Assembly: GCA_001916065.1 (NCBI GenBank)
Contig: MNRS01000014.1
Coordinates: 462 to 64,461, forward strand
DNA from: Clostridium sp. 28_17
GTDB taxonomy: Bacteria > Bacillota > Clostridia > TANB77 > CAG-508
Reading direction: 5' to 3'
DNA length: 64,000 nt
Shown here: positions 14,080 to 23,765 of the stretch, in pieces
How positions within the stretch are numbered: position 1 is the stretch's first letter
Layout of the letters: each line of letters starts with the position of its first letter
Position numbers and translations under genes: made by a program
Notes under the pieces: generated by a model
Seen by the model: only the letters and a program-made list of their open reading frames with translations
Databases searched by the model: none
Told to the model about the DNA's origin: nothing

Positions 14080-14953
14080 CTATAAACAAAATTTCTCTAA
14101 AGCCTTTTTAACACCTTCATTGTTATTATCATCAGTAACATAATCTGCAATTTCTTTTATTCTTGGATTACTTTCACCCATAGCAATACCAAGACCAGCA
14201 TTTTCTATCATCGTTTTATCATTCATATTATCACCGGATAGCAATTACTTCCTCTTTTTCAATATTTAAAAAATTTATAAGATATTCAATTGCAGTCCAT
14301 TTATCCGCACCTTTTATTGAAATTTCAGTGTAAAAATATTCGATATCAACATCCTCAGTACCTTGTCTAATAGTTTTTCTAGACATATGACTTACATCAA
14401 GGATATCAATATCAGAAACTGTACCTAATTTTCTTAAAACAGAATTAAATATAGATTTAGTTTCATCACATATAGTTATTTTTAAAAATTTATTGTTATC
14501 AGAACTTTTGATATAATCTATTATATCCTCTACAAGTGTTATGCTAGTTTTATTTTTTTCTTCTTTTTTTAGATTTTCTTTGTAATAATATAATACATTA
14601 TGTTTTAATTGCTTTGCAATAATGGTTTCCTCTGTGTAGATATTGTAAGAAATACTATTTTCTTCACAAATTCCTGCAATTTCTAATACTTTTTGCTTAT
14701 TTAAAAATTTTTCATACATTATTTGATCATTTTTTATGTCGTATATTAAAGAACCGTTTCCTGCAATAAAATAATTATTTGAACCAATTTCTTCTGCTAT
14801 TGTTTTTATTGAATCAATTGGCCTTCCAGAAGCAATTATAACATCTGTTCCTTTTTCAATTGTTTGTTTTATTGCACTTTTTGTTTCATCAGTAACGGCA
14901 CCATATTTATTTAACATTGTTCCGTCTAAATCTATTGCTGCGATTTTGTACAT
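14080..14953 (-). CDS. Cof-type HAD hydrolase, +1 frame break at an in-frame CGG
   Basis: Start ATG at 14953 (RBS AGGAAG on the minus strand). Motif I is AAIDLDGTMLNK near residue 5. The zero frame ends KEEVIAI, then CGG (14236-14234) and TGA. Skipping the C gives GGT GAT AAT ATG, that is AIGDNMND, the invariant motif IV that binds Mg2+, and the frame then continues to TAG at 14082-14080 with a normal Cof C-terminus (GLGIAMGESNPRIKEIADYVTDDN). With the shift the protein is 290 residues, a normal Cof length; without it the enzyme lacks an essential motif. Cof enzymes dephosphorylate sugar phosphates and related small metabolites. See findings for the shared CGG pattern. Confidence 0.9.
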
Positions 14954-15168
14954 TTAAATCTTCCTTTCTCTCTTGTTTTCTAAAACGTAAAATTCTATAA
15001 TTCAAAATAACATTTTACTATTTAATTTTTATATCATAAATAAAAAAATTTTTCAATTTAATTTTCTAAAAATTTCCTGTTTATTTTTTTTGAATTTGCA
15101 AATGATAGTATTAGAAAAAGCAAATGTTTTTTTCTAGAAAATGTAGATTTGCAGGAGGTGAATTCAAA

Positions 15169-15366
15169 ATGGCAAACAATTCAAACAAAAAATTAGTTCC
15201 AGAAGCAATGACAGCTTTAGATAAATTCAAATACGAAGTTGCTAGTGAAGTTGGTGTTAATTTAAAAGACGGATACAATGGTGACATTTCTGCTAGAGAT
15301 GCTGGTAGAATAGGTGGTAACATGGTTAAAAAAATGATCCAACAAGTTGAAAATAATATGAAATAG
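15169..15366 (+). CDS. Alpha/beta-type small acid-soluble spore protein
   Basis: 65 residues from ATG 15169, placed after a perfect GGAGGTG. The sequence LDKFKYEVASEVGVNL and GDISARDAGRIGGNMVKKMI contains both SASP signatures, including the GPR protease cleavage context KFKxEVA. These proteins coat spore DNA, protect it from UV and heat, and are degraded in germination. Presence indicates a spore-forming lineage. The 215-bp gap to the divergent Cof gene presumably holds a forespore promoter; I could not place a convincing sigma-G site. Confidence 0.95.
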   Translation: MANNSNKKLVPEAMTALDKFKYEVASEVGVNLKDGYNGDISARDAGRIGGNMVKKMIQQVENNMK

Positions 15367-15478
15367 TTTTATTTTTAATTAGTATCATTTTTTGATAGAC
15401 TAAAAGAAATTTTTCTTTATGATTGAGGGTAGAAAGTTATATTTTGCTTTAAACTTTTTATAGTTACTTATAAAATAG

Positions 15479-15511
15479 AAAAGGCAGGATATGATTTCCT
15501 GCCTTTTTTTA
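15479..15511 (+). terminator. Terminator between the SASP gene and the Tad-like operon
   Basis: AAAGGCAGGA pairs with TCCTGCCTTT across a short loop and is followed by a seven-base T-run. The rest of 15367-15682 contains only the promoter below and AT-rich sequence. Confidence 0.8.
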
Positions 15512-15611
15512 TAGTTCACGGTTAAATTATAATTTTTTTTTTACAGTGCTAAAATAAATGTTACAAAAATATTACAAAAGTATTATATTTTTATTACAAG
15601 GACACATTTTG

Positions 15612-15640
15612 TTGATTTAGATAATAATTTGATGTAGAAT
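15612..15640 (+). promoter_or_regulatory. Sigma-A promoter of the Tad/pilus-like operon
   Basis: TTGATT (15612-15617), 17-bp spacer, TAGAAT (15635-15640), about 40 bp ahead of the first gene. Confidence 0.55.
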
Positions 15641-15682
15641 ATACTAGAAGTAAAAAAATAAAATTATAAGGGGGAATTTGTC

Positions 15683-16768
15683 ATGGCAACAAATCCAATG
15701 CAAAGAAAAGCAAGAAATTCATTTTTATTAGGTATAGTAGTTACACTATTAATAACAGGAGCGGTAATCGCATTTTTAATCCTTCAATTAAAAAATTATA
15801 AAGACAAAGAAGCAGAAGAAAAAGCAAACAGTACCAAAGTTTGGGTTCTATCTGAAAATGTAATATCTGGACAAATAATAACAACAGACATGCTAACACA
15901 ACAAGTAACAAACAAAAATCTAGTTCCAAGCAATGCAATAGGAGACATGTCAATACTATCAAATTACGCATTAACAGACAAAGAAGGAAACGAAATAACA
16001 ACAGAATACAAAAACAATAACGCCACACTAAGAATAGTAAAAGACGGAACAAAATACGAAATAAAAACAGAGGAAGAAACAGGAAGTTATTATATAGAAA
16101 AAAATGGAAACAAAGAATATATAGAATTATCTGAATCACCAGTAATAGCAAAAATAAATATGGATAAAAATTCAGTTATAACATTAGACATGGTATCAAA
16201 ATCAGATGAAAAAACAACAAATGACTTAAGAAAAGTAGAATACAATATGTTAGTACTTCCAACACAAATCCAAACAGGAGAATATGTAGATATAAGACTA
16301 TCATTACCATCAGGACAAGATTACATAGTAGTTTCTAAAAAACAAGTTGAAATACCACAAATAAATGGAGTAGATTCAGAAGACACAATATGGCTAAAAT
16401 TAACAGAAGATGAAATTATAACAATGAATAGTGCAATAGTTGATGCATACAAATCAGTAGGGTCAACATTAAAGGTTGTAACATATACAGAAGCAGGAGT
16501 GCAAGACGCAGCAACACCAACATATGTACCAACAGGAGATGTAATGCAATTAATCAACTCAGATCCAAACATAATACAAAAAGCAAAAAATGCATTAGTA
16601 CAAAGATATATGGCAAACCAAGAAAGTGTTAGAACACCAATTAACTCTGCTATAAACGGAAGCGGAGAAGACGGACAAGAAAACTTAAAAACAAAAGTTG
16701 AAGAAAGCATAACAAATTCAAAAGAAAATAGAAAGAAATACCTAGATTCATTAGGTGGGGATTATTAA
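15683..16768 (+). CDS. CpaB/RcpC-like pilus assembly protein (SAF domain)
   Basis: 361 residues, ATG 15683 after AAGGGGG. A membrane helix lies at about 13-35, followed by VWVLSENVISGQIITTDMLTQQ, the SAF-type repeat of CpaB that binds secretion-pore or peptidoglycan components. A second SAF-like half lies near residues 155-210 (SVITLDMVSKSDEKT...MLVLPTQIQTGEYVDIRL). The Ser/Asn-rich C-terminus is unstructured. First gene of a locus encoding two CpaE-like proteins, a TadA ATPase and a TadB/TadC fusion, which supports the Tad assignment. In monoderms CpaB is thought to link the platform to the cell wall; here that is inference. Confidence 0.75.
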   Translation: MATNPMQRKARNSFLLGIVVTLLITGAVIAFLILQLKNYKDKEAEEKANSTKVWVLSENVISGQIITTDMLTQQVTNKNLVPSNAIGDMSILSNYALTDKEGNEITTEYKNNNATLRIVKDGTKYEIKTEEETGSYYIEKNGNKEYIELSESPVIAKINMDKNSVITLDMVSKSDEKTTNDLRKVEYNMLVLPTQIQTGEYVDIRLSLPSGQDYIVVSKKQVEIPQINGVDSEDTIWLKLTEDEIITMNSAIVDAYKSVGSTLKVVTYTEAGVQDAATPTYVPTGDVMQLINSDPNIIQKAKNALVQRYMANQESVRTPINSAINGSGEDGQENLKTKVEESITNSKENRKKYLDSLGGDY

Positions 16769-16787
16769 AATAAGGAGAGAGTTATAT

Positions 16788-17480
16788 ATGAAAAAAATAG
16801 GATTTATAGGAGCATATGACAAAACAGACTTGTTATTAAATATAGCAAAAATATTAACAACAATGAATAATAGAACATTGATAATAGACTCTACAATAAA
16901 TCAAAAAGCAAAATATGTTGTACCAGCAATAGACCCAACAATTTCATATATAACTTCTTTTGAAGATATTGATGTTGCAATAGGCTTTAATGATTTGGAT
17001 GAAATAAAAAGATATACAGGCACAAGCACAGACTTACCATATGATGTTGTATTAGTTGACTGTGATACAATAGAAAGATTAGAAAAATTCAAACTAGAAG
17101 GAGCAGACAAAAATTATTTTATAACATCATTTGATGTATACTCATTAAAAAGAGGACTAGAATTAATAAGTAATATAGCTGTATCAATAGAATTAACAAA
17201 AGTATTATTTACACAAGATGCTTTAAAAGAAGATGATGACTACCTAAATTACTTGTCATTAGGATACAAAGTAATTTGGAATGAAGAAATAATCTATTTT
17301 CCACTAGAAAATGGCGATTTCTCAGCAATAGTAGAAAACCAAAGATTACAAAAAATAAAATTCAGAAAATTAAGCGTACAATATAAAGAAAGTATATGCT
17401 TTATGGCACAACAAATTTTAGGCCTAAGCAGCGACTCTAATGTAAGAAAAGCTATAAAAATCATAGAAAAAGGAGCATAA
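16788..17480 (+). CDS. CpaE/ParA-like protein lacking a P-loop
   Basis: 230 residues, ATG 16788 after AAGGAGAG. It has the beta-alpha opening of MinD/ParA proteins (KIGFIGAYDKTDLLLNIAKILTT...TLIIDST), but the Walker A GKGGxGKT is replaced by GAYDKTD, so nucleotide binding is doubtful. DVVLVDCDTIE resembles the Walker B region. A degenerate paralogue of the next gene, from which it is separated by one base. Probably a structural partner or localisation factor of the secretion ATPase (inference). Confidence 0.6.
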   Translation: MKKIGFIGAYDKTDLLLNIAKILTTMNNRTLIIDSTINQKAKYVVPAIDPTISYITSFEDIDVAIGFNDLDEIKRYTGTSTDLPYDVVLVDCDTIERLEKFKLEGADKNYFITSFDVYSLKRGLELISNIAVSIELTKVLFTQDALKEDDDYLNYLSLGYKVIWNEEIIYFPLENGDFSAIVENQRLQKIKFRKLSVQYKESICFMAQQILGLSSDSNVRKAIKIIEKGA

Positions 17481-17481
17481 A

Positions 17482-18345
17482 ATGTCAGTAATCACATTTG
17501 TTAATAATGAAAAAGAACAAACAGGAAAAACAATGTCACTTGTTGCAATTGCAACATATATGGCAATAAATTATAATGAAAGAATACTAATTATATCAAC
17601 AACAAACACTGAAGATAAAATAAAATCATGTTACTTTGAAGAACAAGAAGTAAAAAAAATAAGAAAAGGAATATTTGGAAATAGAGGACCATCAATTCTA
17701 GACACAGAAAGTGGTATAGAGGGAATAGCCAAAATAGCAAGAAGCAACAAACTAACACCGGAAATAATAACAAACTATACAAGAGTTGTTTTTAAAGACA
17801 GACTAGAAGTAATTTTAGGCTCAAGCACAAAAAAAAGTGACGATGACTTAATAGCAGCAAAAGATATAACAGAAGAATATCCAGACTTAATAAGCATTGC
17901 AAAAATGTATTATGATAGAATATTTGTAGATTTAGATGATAATTTAAATGATGAAATAAAACAAAGAATAATGGATATATCAGACTTACTTATAATATGT
18001 TCAAATCAAGGACTAAACAGCATAAAAAAATTACAAAAATGCAAAGAAGAAAACCCAATACTACAATCTTCAAAATCAATGTTTTTAATAGGAAAATACG
18101 ATAAATTCTCAAAATATAATGCAAAAAATATAACTAGATTTTTAAACGAAAAAAATCAAATATTAGTAATACCATATAACACATTATTTTTTGAAGCAAC
18201 AAATGAAGCAGGAGTACCAGACTTATTCTTAAAACTAAAAAGAATATCAGACTCAGACGACAGAAATATGACCTTTTTACAAGAAGTAAAAAGAGCAACA
18301 GAAGCAATAATTTACAGATTACAAGAATTACAAGCAATGATATAA
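17482..18345 (+). CDS. CpaE/TadZ-like ATPase with unusual P-loop
   Basis: 287 residues, ATG 17482 after AAAAAGGAG. The N-terminus ITFVNNEKEQTGKTMSLVAIATYMA aligns with the deviant Walker A of MinD/CpaE (KGGxGKT), here EKEQTGKT, retaining GKT. RIFVDLDDNLND occupies the Walker B position. TadZ/CpaE proteins localise Tad machinery at the membrane or pole. Overlapping spacing with the preceding gene and 17 bp to tadA place it in the same operon. Confidence 0.65.
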   Translation: MSVITFVNNEKEQTGKTMSLVAIATYMAINYNERILIISTTNTEDKIKSCYFEEQEVKKIRKGIFGNRGPSILDTESGIEGIAKIARSNKLTPEIITNYTRVVFKDRLEVILGSSTKKSDDDLIAAKDITEEYPDLISIAKMYYDRIFVDLDDNLNDEIKQRIMDISDLLIICSNQGLNSIKKLQKCKEENPILQSSKSMFLIGKYDKFSKYNAKNITRFLNEKNQILVIPYNTLFFEATNEAGVPDLFLKLKRISDSDDRNMTFLQEVKRATEAIIYRLQELQAMI

Positions 18346-18362
18346 AAGAGGGAGGAAGACAA

Positions 18363-20339
18363 ATGACTATTGCAAATATACTTTTAACTCTAGTAGTTTT
18401 AGTAGCAGCAGGAGCAGGAATAATGTACTTTTTGAAAAAGAAAAAAGAAGCTCCAACAGATACAAAAATGGATGTAGACGACAAAACATACACAATAGAA
18501 AAAATGCAACAATTCATAAAGAAAAGACTAGACGAAATAACAAAAGTCAACTTATATGATATAGGTCTATCAGAAGAAGAGTTAAAAAGAAGAAAAAATA
18601 AAAAATACGAATTAAAAAAGGCCTTAAAAGGCTGTACATATGGAGACGTAAACGATAAAAAATATGTTAAAGAATTAATATATGACTTATTAGCAAAAGA
18701 ATATAATGTAAATGAAGCAAACATATCAAAAGCAATACCATTTGACATCCCTTCATTATTAACACCACAAGACAAATTCGATATCTTATTATACATGTAC
18801 AAAAAAGAATTTGGATATGAAGCATTAACAGAACTAATAAAAAAATATCACTTAGCAGAATTAAAATATGTAGAAGGCGAAACAAAACCATCATATGTAA
18901 TTACTGCACAAGAAATATCTGATATATTTGAACAAGAAAATCTACAATTAGATTTCTCAGACAAATTATCAGTAGTAGTACAAAGAATATATCAATATTA
19001 TAAAGGTTACAGCAGTATAGACGAAGTAAGAGATATGAACATAGATGGTATATCTGGTGGTGTATCTGGTCTACCAGAAAGTTTCCTAAGCCAAGTTGCA
19101 CAAACATCAGACGCAGACTATCTAACACAAATATCTGAAAACAAAGTTCCAAGAGCATGTGACAGTATTTGGATATTTTTCCAAGGTAAATCAATACGTT
19201 TAGCATTCTTGAGTTTTGGAACAGAATCAGAACTAAAAAGAGTATGTCAAAACATTTATAAATACAATAACCCAGGACAATTATCAGACACAAATGGTTA
19301 CAAAATCAATGAAATGAAAGACGGTTCTCGTGTCGTTGTTGTAAGACCAAGTTTCTCTGAAACATGGGCATTCTTCGTAAGAAAGTTCGACGTTAAACGT
19401 TCAACACTAGAACAATGGTTTAAAGGAGAACCAGGATGCGAAGACTCAATAGAATTACTAAAATACTTAGTAAAAGGAGCCAGAATCATATCAATCACTG
19501 GTGAGCAAGGTTGTGGTAAAACAACAATGCTTATGGGTATGATAGAAAACATATATGAAACAATGAACATAAGGGTTCAAGAAACAGCATTCGAGTTACA
19601 CTTAAGAAAAATATACCCAACAAGAAACATCTTAACATTCCGTGAAACAGACACAATATCTGGACAAGAAGGTTTGGACGTTCAAAAGAAAACTGACGGT
19701 TCTGTTAACATCATAGGTGAGGTTGCAACAGACCCCGTAGCATCTTGGATGATACAAGCAGCCCAAGTTGCATCTAAGTTTACATTATTTACACACCACG
19801 CTAAAACATTCCCTAACTTAGTAACAGCATTAAGAAACTCAATGCTAAGAACAGGAGTATTCAAAAACGAAAAAACAGCAGAAGAGCAAGTTGTACAAGT
19901 ATTAAACTTTGATATACACTTAAAAAAGGACTTTAGAGGAAAAAGATATGTAGAAAGAATTACAGAATGTATTCCAATAGAAGACAAAAATGAATACACA
20001 TTTGACCACAGAAAAGAAAAAACACTAGAAGGAAAATTCGATAAATTCTTTGACAATGCAACACATTACTTTGAAAAAGTTACAGACAAGCAATTATATA
20101 CATACAGAAACATACTAGAATACGTAGATGGAGAATATCTAATAACAAACCCAATAACAGAAGAAAACCTACGTGGTATGAGAGAAAATATGGACGATTC
20201 AGATTTGGAACAATTTGATGCGTTTGTAGAAAAACACTGGAAAAAGCCATCAAGAGTTGCAGTAGCGGTAAACAGCACAGAAGACATAACAGAAGAAAAA
20301 CCAAAAAGAAGAGGTAGAAAACCAAAGATAGAGCAATAA
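18363..20339 (+). CDS. TadA/CpaF-type secretion ATPase with N-terminal membrane anchor
   Basis: 658 residues. Residues 4-25 form a hydrophobic helix followed by KKKKE, which is unusual because CpaF/TadA ATPases are normally cytosolic. A long N2-type region precedes the core. Walker A is GEQGCGKTTM (Lys386), followed by a His-containing segment FELHLRKIYP, an Asp/Glu box (TFRETDTISGQEGL) and the region NIIGEVATDPVASWMIQAAQVASKFTLFTHHAKTFP that corresponds to Walker B and the His box, with the usual RxxE arginines diverged. It powers pilus assembly as a hexamer. RBS GGAGGAAG; directly followed by the TadB/C fusion. Confidence 0.85.
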   Translation: MTIANILLTLVVLVAAGAGIMYFLKKKKEAPTDTKMDVDDKTYTIEKMQQFIKKRLDEITKVNLYDIGLSEEELKRRKNKKYELKKALKGCTYGDVNDKKYVKELIYDLLAKEYNVNEANISKAIPFDIPSLLTPQDKFDILLYMYKKEFGYEALTELIKKYHLAELKYVEGETKPSYVITAQEISDIFEQENLQLDFSDKLSVVVQRIYQYYKGYSSIDEVRDMNIDGISGGVSGLPESFLSQVAQTSDADYLTQISENKVPRACDSIWIFFQGKSIRLAFLSFGTESELKRVCQNIYKYNNPGQLSDTNGYKINEMKDGSRVVVVRPSFSETWAFFVRKFDVKRSTLEQWFKGEPGCEDSIELLKYLVKGARIISITGEQGCGKTTMLMGMIENIYETMNIRVQETAFELHLRKIYPTRNILTFRETDTISGQEGLDVQKKTDGSVNIIGEVATDPVASWMIQAAQVASKFTLFTHHAKTFPNLVTALRNSMLRTGVFKNEKTAEEQVVQVLNFDIHLKKDFRGKRYVERITECIPIEDKNEYTFDHRKEKTLEGKFDKFFDNATHYFEKVTDKQLYTYRNILEYVDGEYLITNPITEENLRGMRENMDDSDLEQFDAFVEKHWKKPSRVAVAVNSTEDITEEKPKRRGRKPKIEQ

Positions 20340-20360
20340 TAATCAGGAGGTGAAATACAA

Positions 20361-22436
20361 GTGTCAAACCAAGTTATCTTTATAATAATGGGGGTATCAG
20401 TTGCATTAATGGTTATAATAGGAATTGCCTATTATATAATGAACAAAAAAATGCAAGGATCAGAATATAAAAAGATACAAAAACTACAAAGAGGAACAAA
20501 AGCAAGTGCATTCTCATCAGAAATAATGTATCAAAAATTATATATATTCTTTTCTAGAGTCCCATTCATAAAAAGATATGTATTAAAATTAAGAAGAAGA
20601 TTAGAAATATTAAATATAGATGACGAATACATAACAAGACGTGACGTAGCAAAAATATTAACAAAAGCACTTGTAATATTAATACCACTTATTATTATTA
20701 CAATCTTAGTAACCAAAAGCAATTACTTATTAATGTTCATTTTATTAATATTTGAATTATTTATGATAGATATTTTAATGGAGGGGTCTGTAGACAAAAA
20801 AGACAATGAATTACTTACACAACAACTAGATTTCTTCTCAGAAATAAGACACGCATATCATGAATTCAACATGGTTGAAGAAGCAATATATCAAGTATCA
20901 CAAGATGACGAAAAAGAAATATCAAGACAAGGTGAAAAAATTTACGAGATATTAACTTCAGACGACCCAGAAACAGAACTAGAAAAATATTATGATGTTG
21001 CACCAAACAACTACTTAAAAGAATTTGCCGGAATATCATACTTAACAAAAGAATTTGGTGATAGAAAAATAGATGGTGCATCACTATACTTAAAAAATGT
21101 TGACAATATAACACAAGAAATGCAAATTGAAATATTAAAAAGAGATAAATTAAACTATGTATTTAGAAGTTTATCATTTATTTCAATAGCACCAGTATTA
21201 TTACTAGAACCAATAAAAAGTTGGGCAGTATCAAACTTCTCATTTGTTAAGAACTGGTATTATGGAAAATCAGGAATGATAGTCCAAATATTGATATTAA
21301 TAATAACATTCATATCATACATATTAGTTAGAAAACTAAAAGACAATGGTTCAGTAAATATGAACACACAAAATACAGAAAATCCATGGCAAGCAAAATT
21401 ATATAAAAATAAATTTGCAAAAAAAATAATAGACTTATTCCTACCAAAAGATGGAACAAAAGAATACAAAAAAGTAAAACAATTATTAACAGATGCAGCT
21501 TCACCATTAAAAATGGAATGGGTATACATAAATAGAATAGCACTATCAATAGTAACATTTGTAGTATCAATATTTGTATTTATGTATTTGCATCAAATAG
21601 CAATAGACTACGAATACACACAACCGACAACAGACTATAACTTAATAAGCATGTCGACAAAAGACGAAGCAAAAGCAATGGAATTAACAAAACAAGATAA
21701 TGTATTTTTGGATATGTTTAGAGGAAAACTAGACACAACACAAAAAGACATAGAAAGAGCTTTATCAAAATCAAAATACTATCAAGACTCAACAGACGAA
21801 GAAATAGAAACAGCAGCCAAAAGAATACTTGGCAAACTACAAGTTGTAAATAGTGAATCATTCCAATGGTTTGAACTATTACTAGCATTTGTATTTGCAA
21901 TAATAGGATATATGAGTCCTATCTGGTTGCTAATGTTCCAAGCAAAAATGAGACAACTAGAAATGGAAGACGAAGTAATGCAATTCCAAACAATTATACT
22001 TATGCTTATGAGAATTGAAAGAATAAATGTAGAAATGATGCTTGAATGGCTAGAAAGATATTCGAACATATTCAAAAGTCAAATTACAAGATGTGTTAAT
22101 GACTATGAATCTGGTGCTTGGGAAGCACTAGAAAACCTAAGAAATGACATATCATACTTGCCGCTAATAAGAATTGTAGAAAGTATGCAAGCAGCAGTTG
22201 AAAAAATACCAATCAAAGACGCATTTGATGAGTTAGACTCAGAAAGAGAATACTACAGAGACAAGAGAAAAGAATCAAACGAAAGATTGATAAAAAGACA
22301 AGGTATGATAGGAAAAGTAATAGGTTTTGCACCTATGATATGCTTATTTGTTGGATACTTAATAATCCCATTAGTATTTATAGGATTAACATCAATGTCA
22401 AGTACGTTCTCAAGTATGTCATCAAGTAGTTTCTAA
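20361..22436 (+). CDS. TadB-TadC-like platform protein (two GspF-type halves fused)
   Basis: 691 residues, GTG start 20361 after a perfect AGGAGGTG. Membrane helices lie near residues 6-28, 105-145, 270-335, 388-412, 500-535 and 640-670. Two alpha-helical cytoplasmic segments fit the T2SSF domain: the first in LDFFSEIRHAYHEFNMVEEAIYQ, the second in FQTIILMLMRIERINVEMMLEWL. In classic tad loci these are the separate TadB and TadC genes, so this looks like a fusion. It would form the inner-membrane platform for the ATPase encoded just upstream. A long hairpin and the pilin genes follow. Confidence 0.78.
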   Translation: MSNQVIFIIMGVSVALMVIIGIAYYIMNKKMQGSEYKKIQKLQRGTKASAFSSEIMYQKLYIFFSRVPFIKRYVLKLRRRLEILNIDDEYITRRDVAKILTKALVILIPLIIITILVTKSNYLLMFILLIFELFMIDILMEGSVDKKDNELLTQQLDFFSEIRHAYHEFNMVEEAIYQVSQDDEKEISRQGEKIYEILTSDDPETELEKYYDVAPNNYLKEFAGISYLTKEFGDRKIDGASLYLKNVDNITQEMQIEILKRDKLNYVFRSLSFISIAPVLLLEPIKSWAVSNFSFVKNWYYGKSGMIVQILILIITFISYILVRKLKDNGSVNMNTQNTENPWQAKLYKNKFAKKIIDLFLPKDGTKEYKKVKQLLTDAASPLKMEWVYINRIALSIVTFVVSIFVFMYLHQIAIDYEYTQPTTDYNLISMSTKDEAKAMELTKQDNVFLDMFRGKLDTTQKDIERALSKSKYYQDSTDEEIETAAKRILGKLQVVNSESFQWFELLLAFVFAIIGYMSPIWLLMFQAKMRQLEMEDEVMQFQTIILMLMRIERINVEMMLEWLERYSNIFKSQITRCVNDYESGAWEALENLRNDISYLPLIRIVESMQAAVEKIPIKDAFDELDSEREYYRDKRKESNERLIKRQGMIGKVIGFAPMICLFVGYLIIPLVFIGLTSMSSTFSSMSSSSF

Positions 22437-22442
22437 AAACAG

Positions 22443-22472
22443 ACTTAAGTTGAATTTGGTTTCAACTTAAGC
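22443..22472 (+). promoter_or_regulatory. Stable hairpin between machinery and pilin genes
   Basis: CTTAAGTTGAA (22444-22454) pairs perfectly with TTCAACTTAAG (22461-22471) across a TTTGGT loop, with no T-run after it. It suits an RNA-stabilising or processing element that lets pilin mRNA exceed that of the upstream genes. Inference from position. Confidence 0.5.
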
Positions 22473-22495
22473 AATGTTAGAAAGGATAATAGATT

Positions 22496-23185
22496 ATGGA
22501 AAATGCTTCAAAAGCACTTTTAATGGCAGGTGGAATGCTTATAGCACTATTGGTTATTGGTGCACTGTTATTGGCATTTAACCAAATTGGCGATTATGAA
22601 AAAGGTAAATCATCTATGGTAAAAAGTTCACAAGTTGCGGATTTTAATAAGGAATTTGGAAAATATTCTGGAGACGATATTAAAGGATATGATATTTTAA
22701 CTCTTATAAATAAAGCAGTTGACTTTAACTCAAGAAAAGATACACCAACTCAAGATGGTACAAATTATGTAGATTATAGTAAAACAATGACAATTACCAT
22801 TACAAATATGAAAACATTTATTGCTAAACATGGCACAGGAGATAGTGATGAGTGGTTAAAGGATAAACAAGATGTATATGCAATAACAAGTGCAAATGAT
22901 ATGATACCTAAAGGAATAGAAACATTTACAGGACTAGAAAATACATACAAAATACAAAGATTACGTAGTTTGTCAGCAAACTATGAATCAGTATATGAAA
23001 AAAACGAAAAAAGTGTAAAAGACATTATTGGAGTAGATGACGATAGACTTAAAGGTGATAAAGGAAAAAAGATTATAAAACAATACAGAGAATATTCAGA
23101 ATTTAAAAGTTCAACATTTAAAAGTACAGATACACAATATAGTGGAGACCAAATAATAGGATTAACATTTGAATATGTTAATTAA
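22496..23185 (+). CDS. Pilin-like protein 1 (MENAS family)
   Basis: 229 residues, ATG 22496 after AAAGGA. A very short N-terminus (MENASKAL) runs straight into a hydrophobic helix (LMAGGMLIALLVIGALLLAF), the shape of a type IV pilin or Flp pilin with almost no leader, and there is no classical signal peptide. The remaining 200 residues are polar and include a conserved patch (ADFNKEFGKYSGDDIKGYDIL) that recurs in the other members of this array as FNxKFxxYEGxxIKGxEV. First of four MENA-type genes in a row. Confidence 0.7.
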   Translation: MENASKALLMAGGMLIALLVIGALLLAFNQIGDYEKGKSSMVKSSQVADFNKEFGKYSGDDIKGYDILTLINKAVDFNSRKDTPTQDGTNYVDYSKTMTITITNMKTFIAKHGTGDSDEWLKDKQDVYAITSANDMIPKGIETFTGLENTYKIQRLRSLSANYESVYEKNEKSVKDIIGVDDDRLKGDKGKKIIKQYREYSEFKSSTFKSTDTQYSGDQIIGLTFEYVN

Positions 23186-23203
23186 TAAAATAAGGAGTAA
23201 AGT

Positions 23204-23704
23204 ATGGAAAATGCATCAAATGCCTTACTTATAGCAGGTGGAGTATTAATAGGTGTGCTTATATTATCACTAGCAGTTTATTTATTTGCAGATTTTGGTT
23301 CAACATCTGCAGACATAAACCAAAGAACAACAGAACAACAACTGACACAATTTAATTCAAAATTTACAGTATATGAATCATCAGATTATAAATGGACAAT
23401 TTACGATATTGTAACAGTAGCAGGCTATGCACACGAAAATAATAAATATTATACAGACAATATGACAGAAGCAGAAGCAAATTCCGCCGATTTTAATAAT
23501 AATTACAAAATTACAGTTAATTTAAAGGGTAACCGAACATTAACTATTGATCCAAATAATATTCAAGATAATATGGCAGATAAATATAATGGCATGATAC
23601 ATGATGAAGTAACGAAGAATACTGTATTGCCAAAATATAACTGTGATATATCATATCATGATAATGGAAGAGTAAGCACAATAACATTTAAGTGTAATAC
23701 TTAA
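23204..23704 (+). CDS. Pilin-like protein 2 (MENAS family)
   Basis: 166 residues, ATG 23204 after AAGGAG. It begins MENASNALLIAGGVLIGVLILSL, nearly superimposable on proteins 1, 4 and 5. The soluble part has the shared QLTQFNSKFTVYESSDYKWTIYDIV patch, then a beta-rich tail with NYKITVNLKG. Cysteines near the C-terminus (YNCDISYHD, TFKCNT) could form a disulfide. Likely a minor or major pilin of the Tad-like system; experimental role unknown. Confidence 0.68.
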   Translation: MENASNALLIAGGVLIGVLILSLAVYLFADFGSTSADINQRTTEQQLTQFNSKFTVYESSDYKWTIYDIVTVAGYAHENNKYYTDNMTEAEANSADFNNNYKITVNLKGNRTLTIDPNNIQDNMADKYNGMIHDEVTKNTVLPKYNCDISYHDNGRVSTITFKCNT

Positions 23705-23722
23705 AAAAATAATACAAAAATA

Positions 23723-23751
23723 TTGAAAAAAAAATATATAAATAGTATAAT
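23723..23751 (+). promoter_or_regulatory. Internal sigma-A promoter in the pilin array
   Basis: TTGAAA (23723-23728), 17-bp spacer, perfect TATAAT (23746-23751), only 14 bp before the next start codon, giving a very short leader. Confidence 0.5.
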
Positions 23752-23765
23752 AAAAAGGATGAAAG

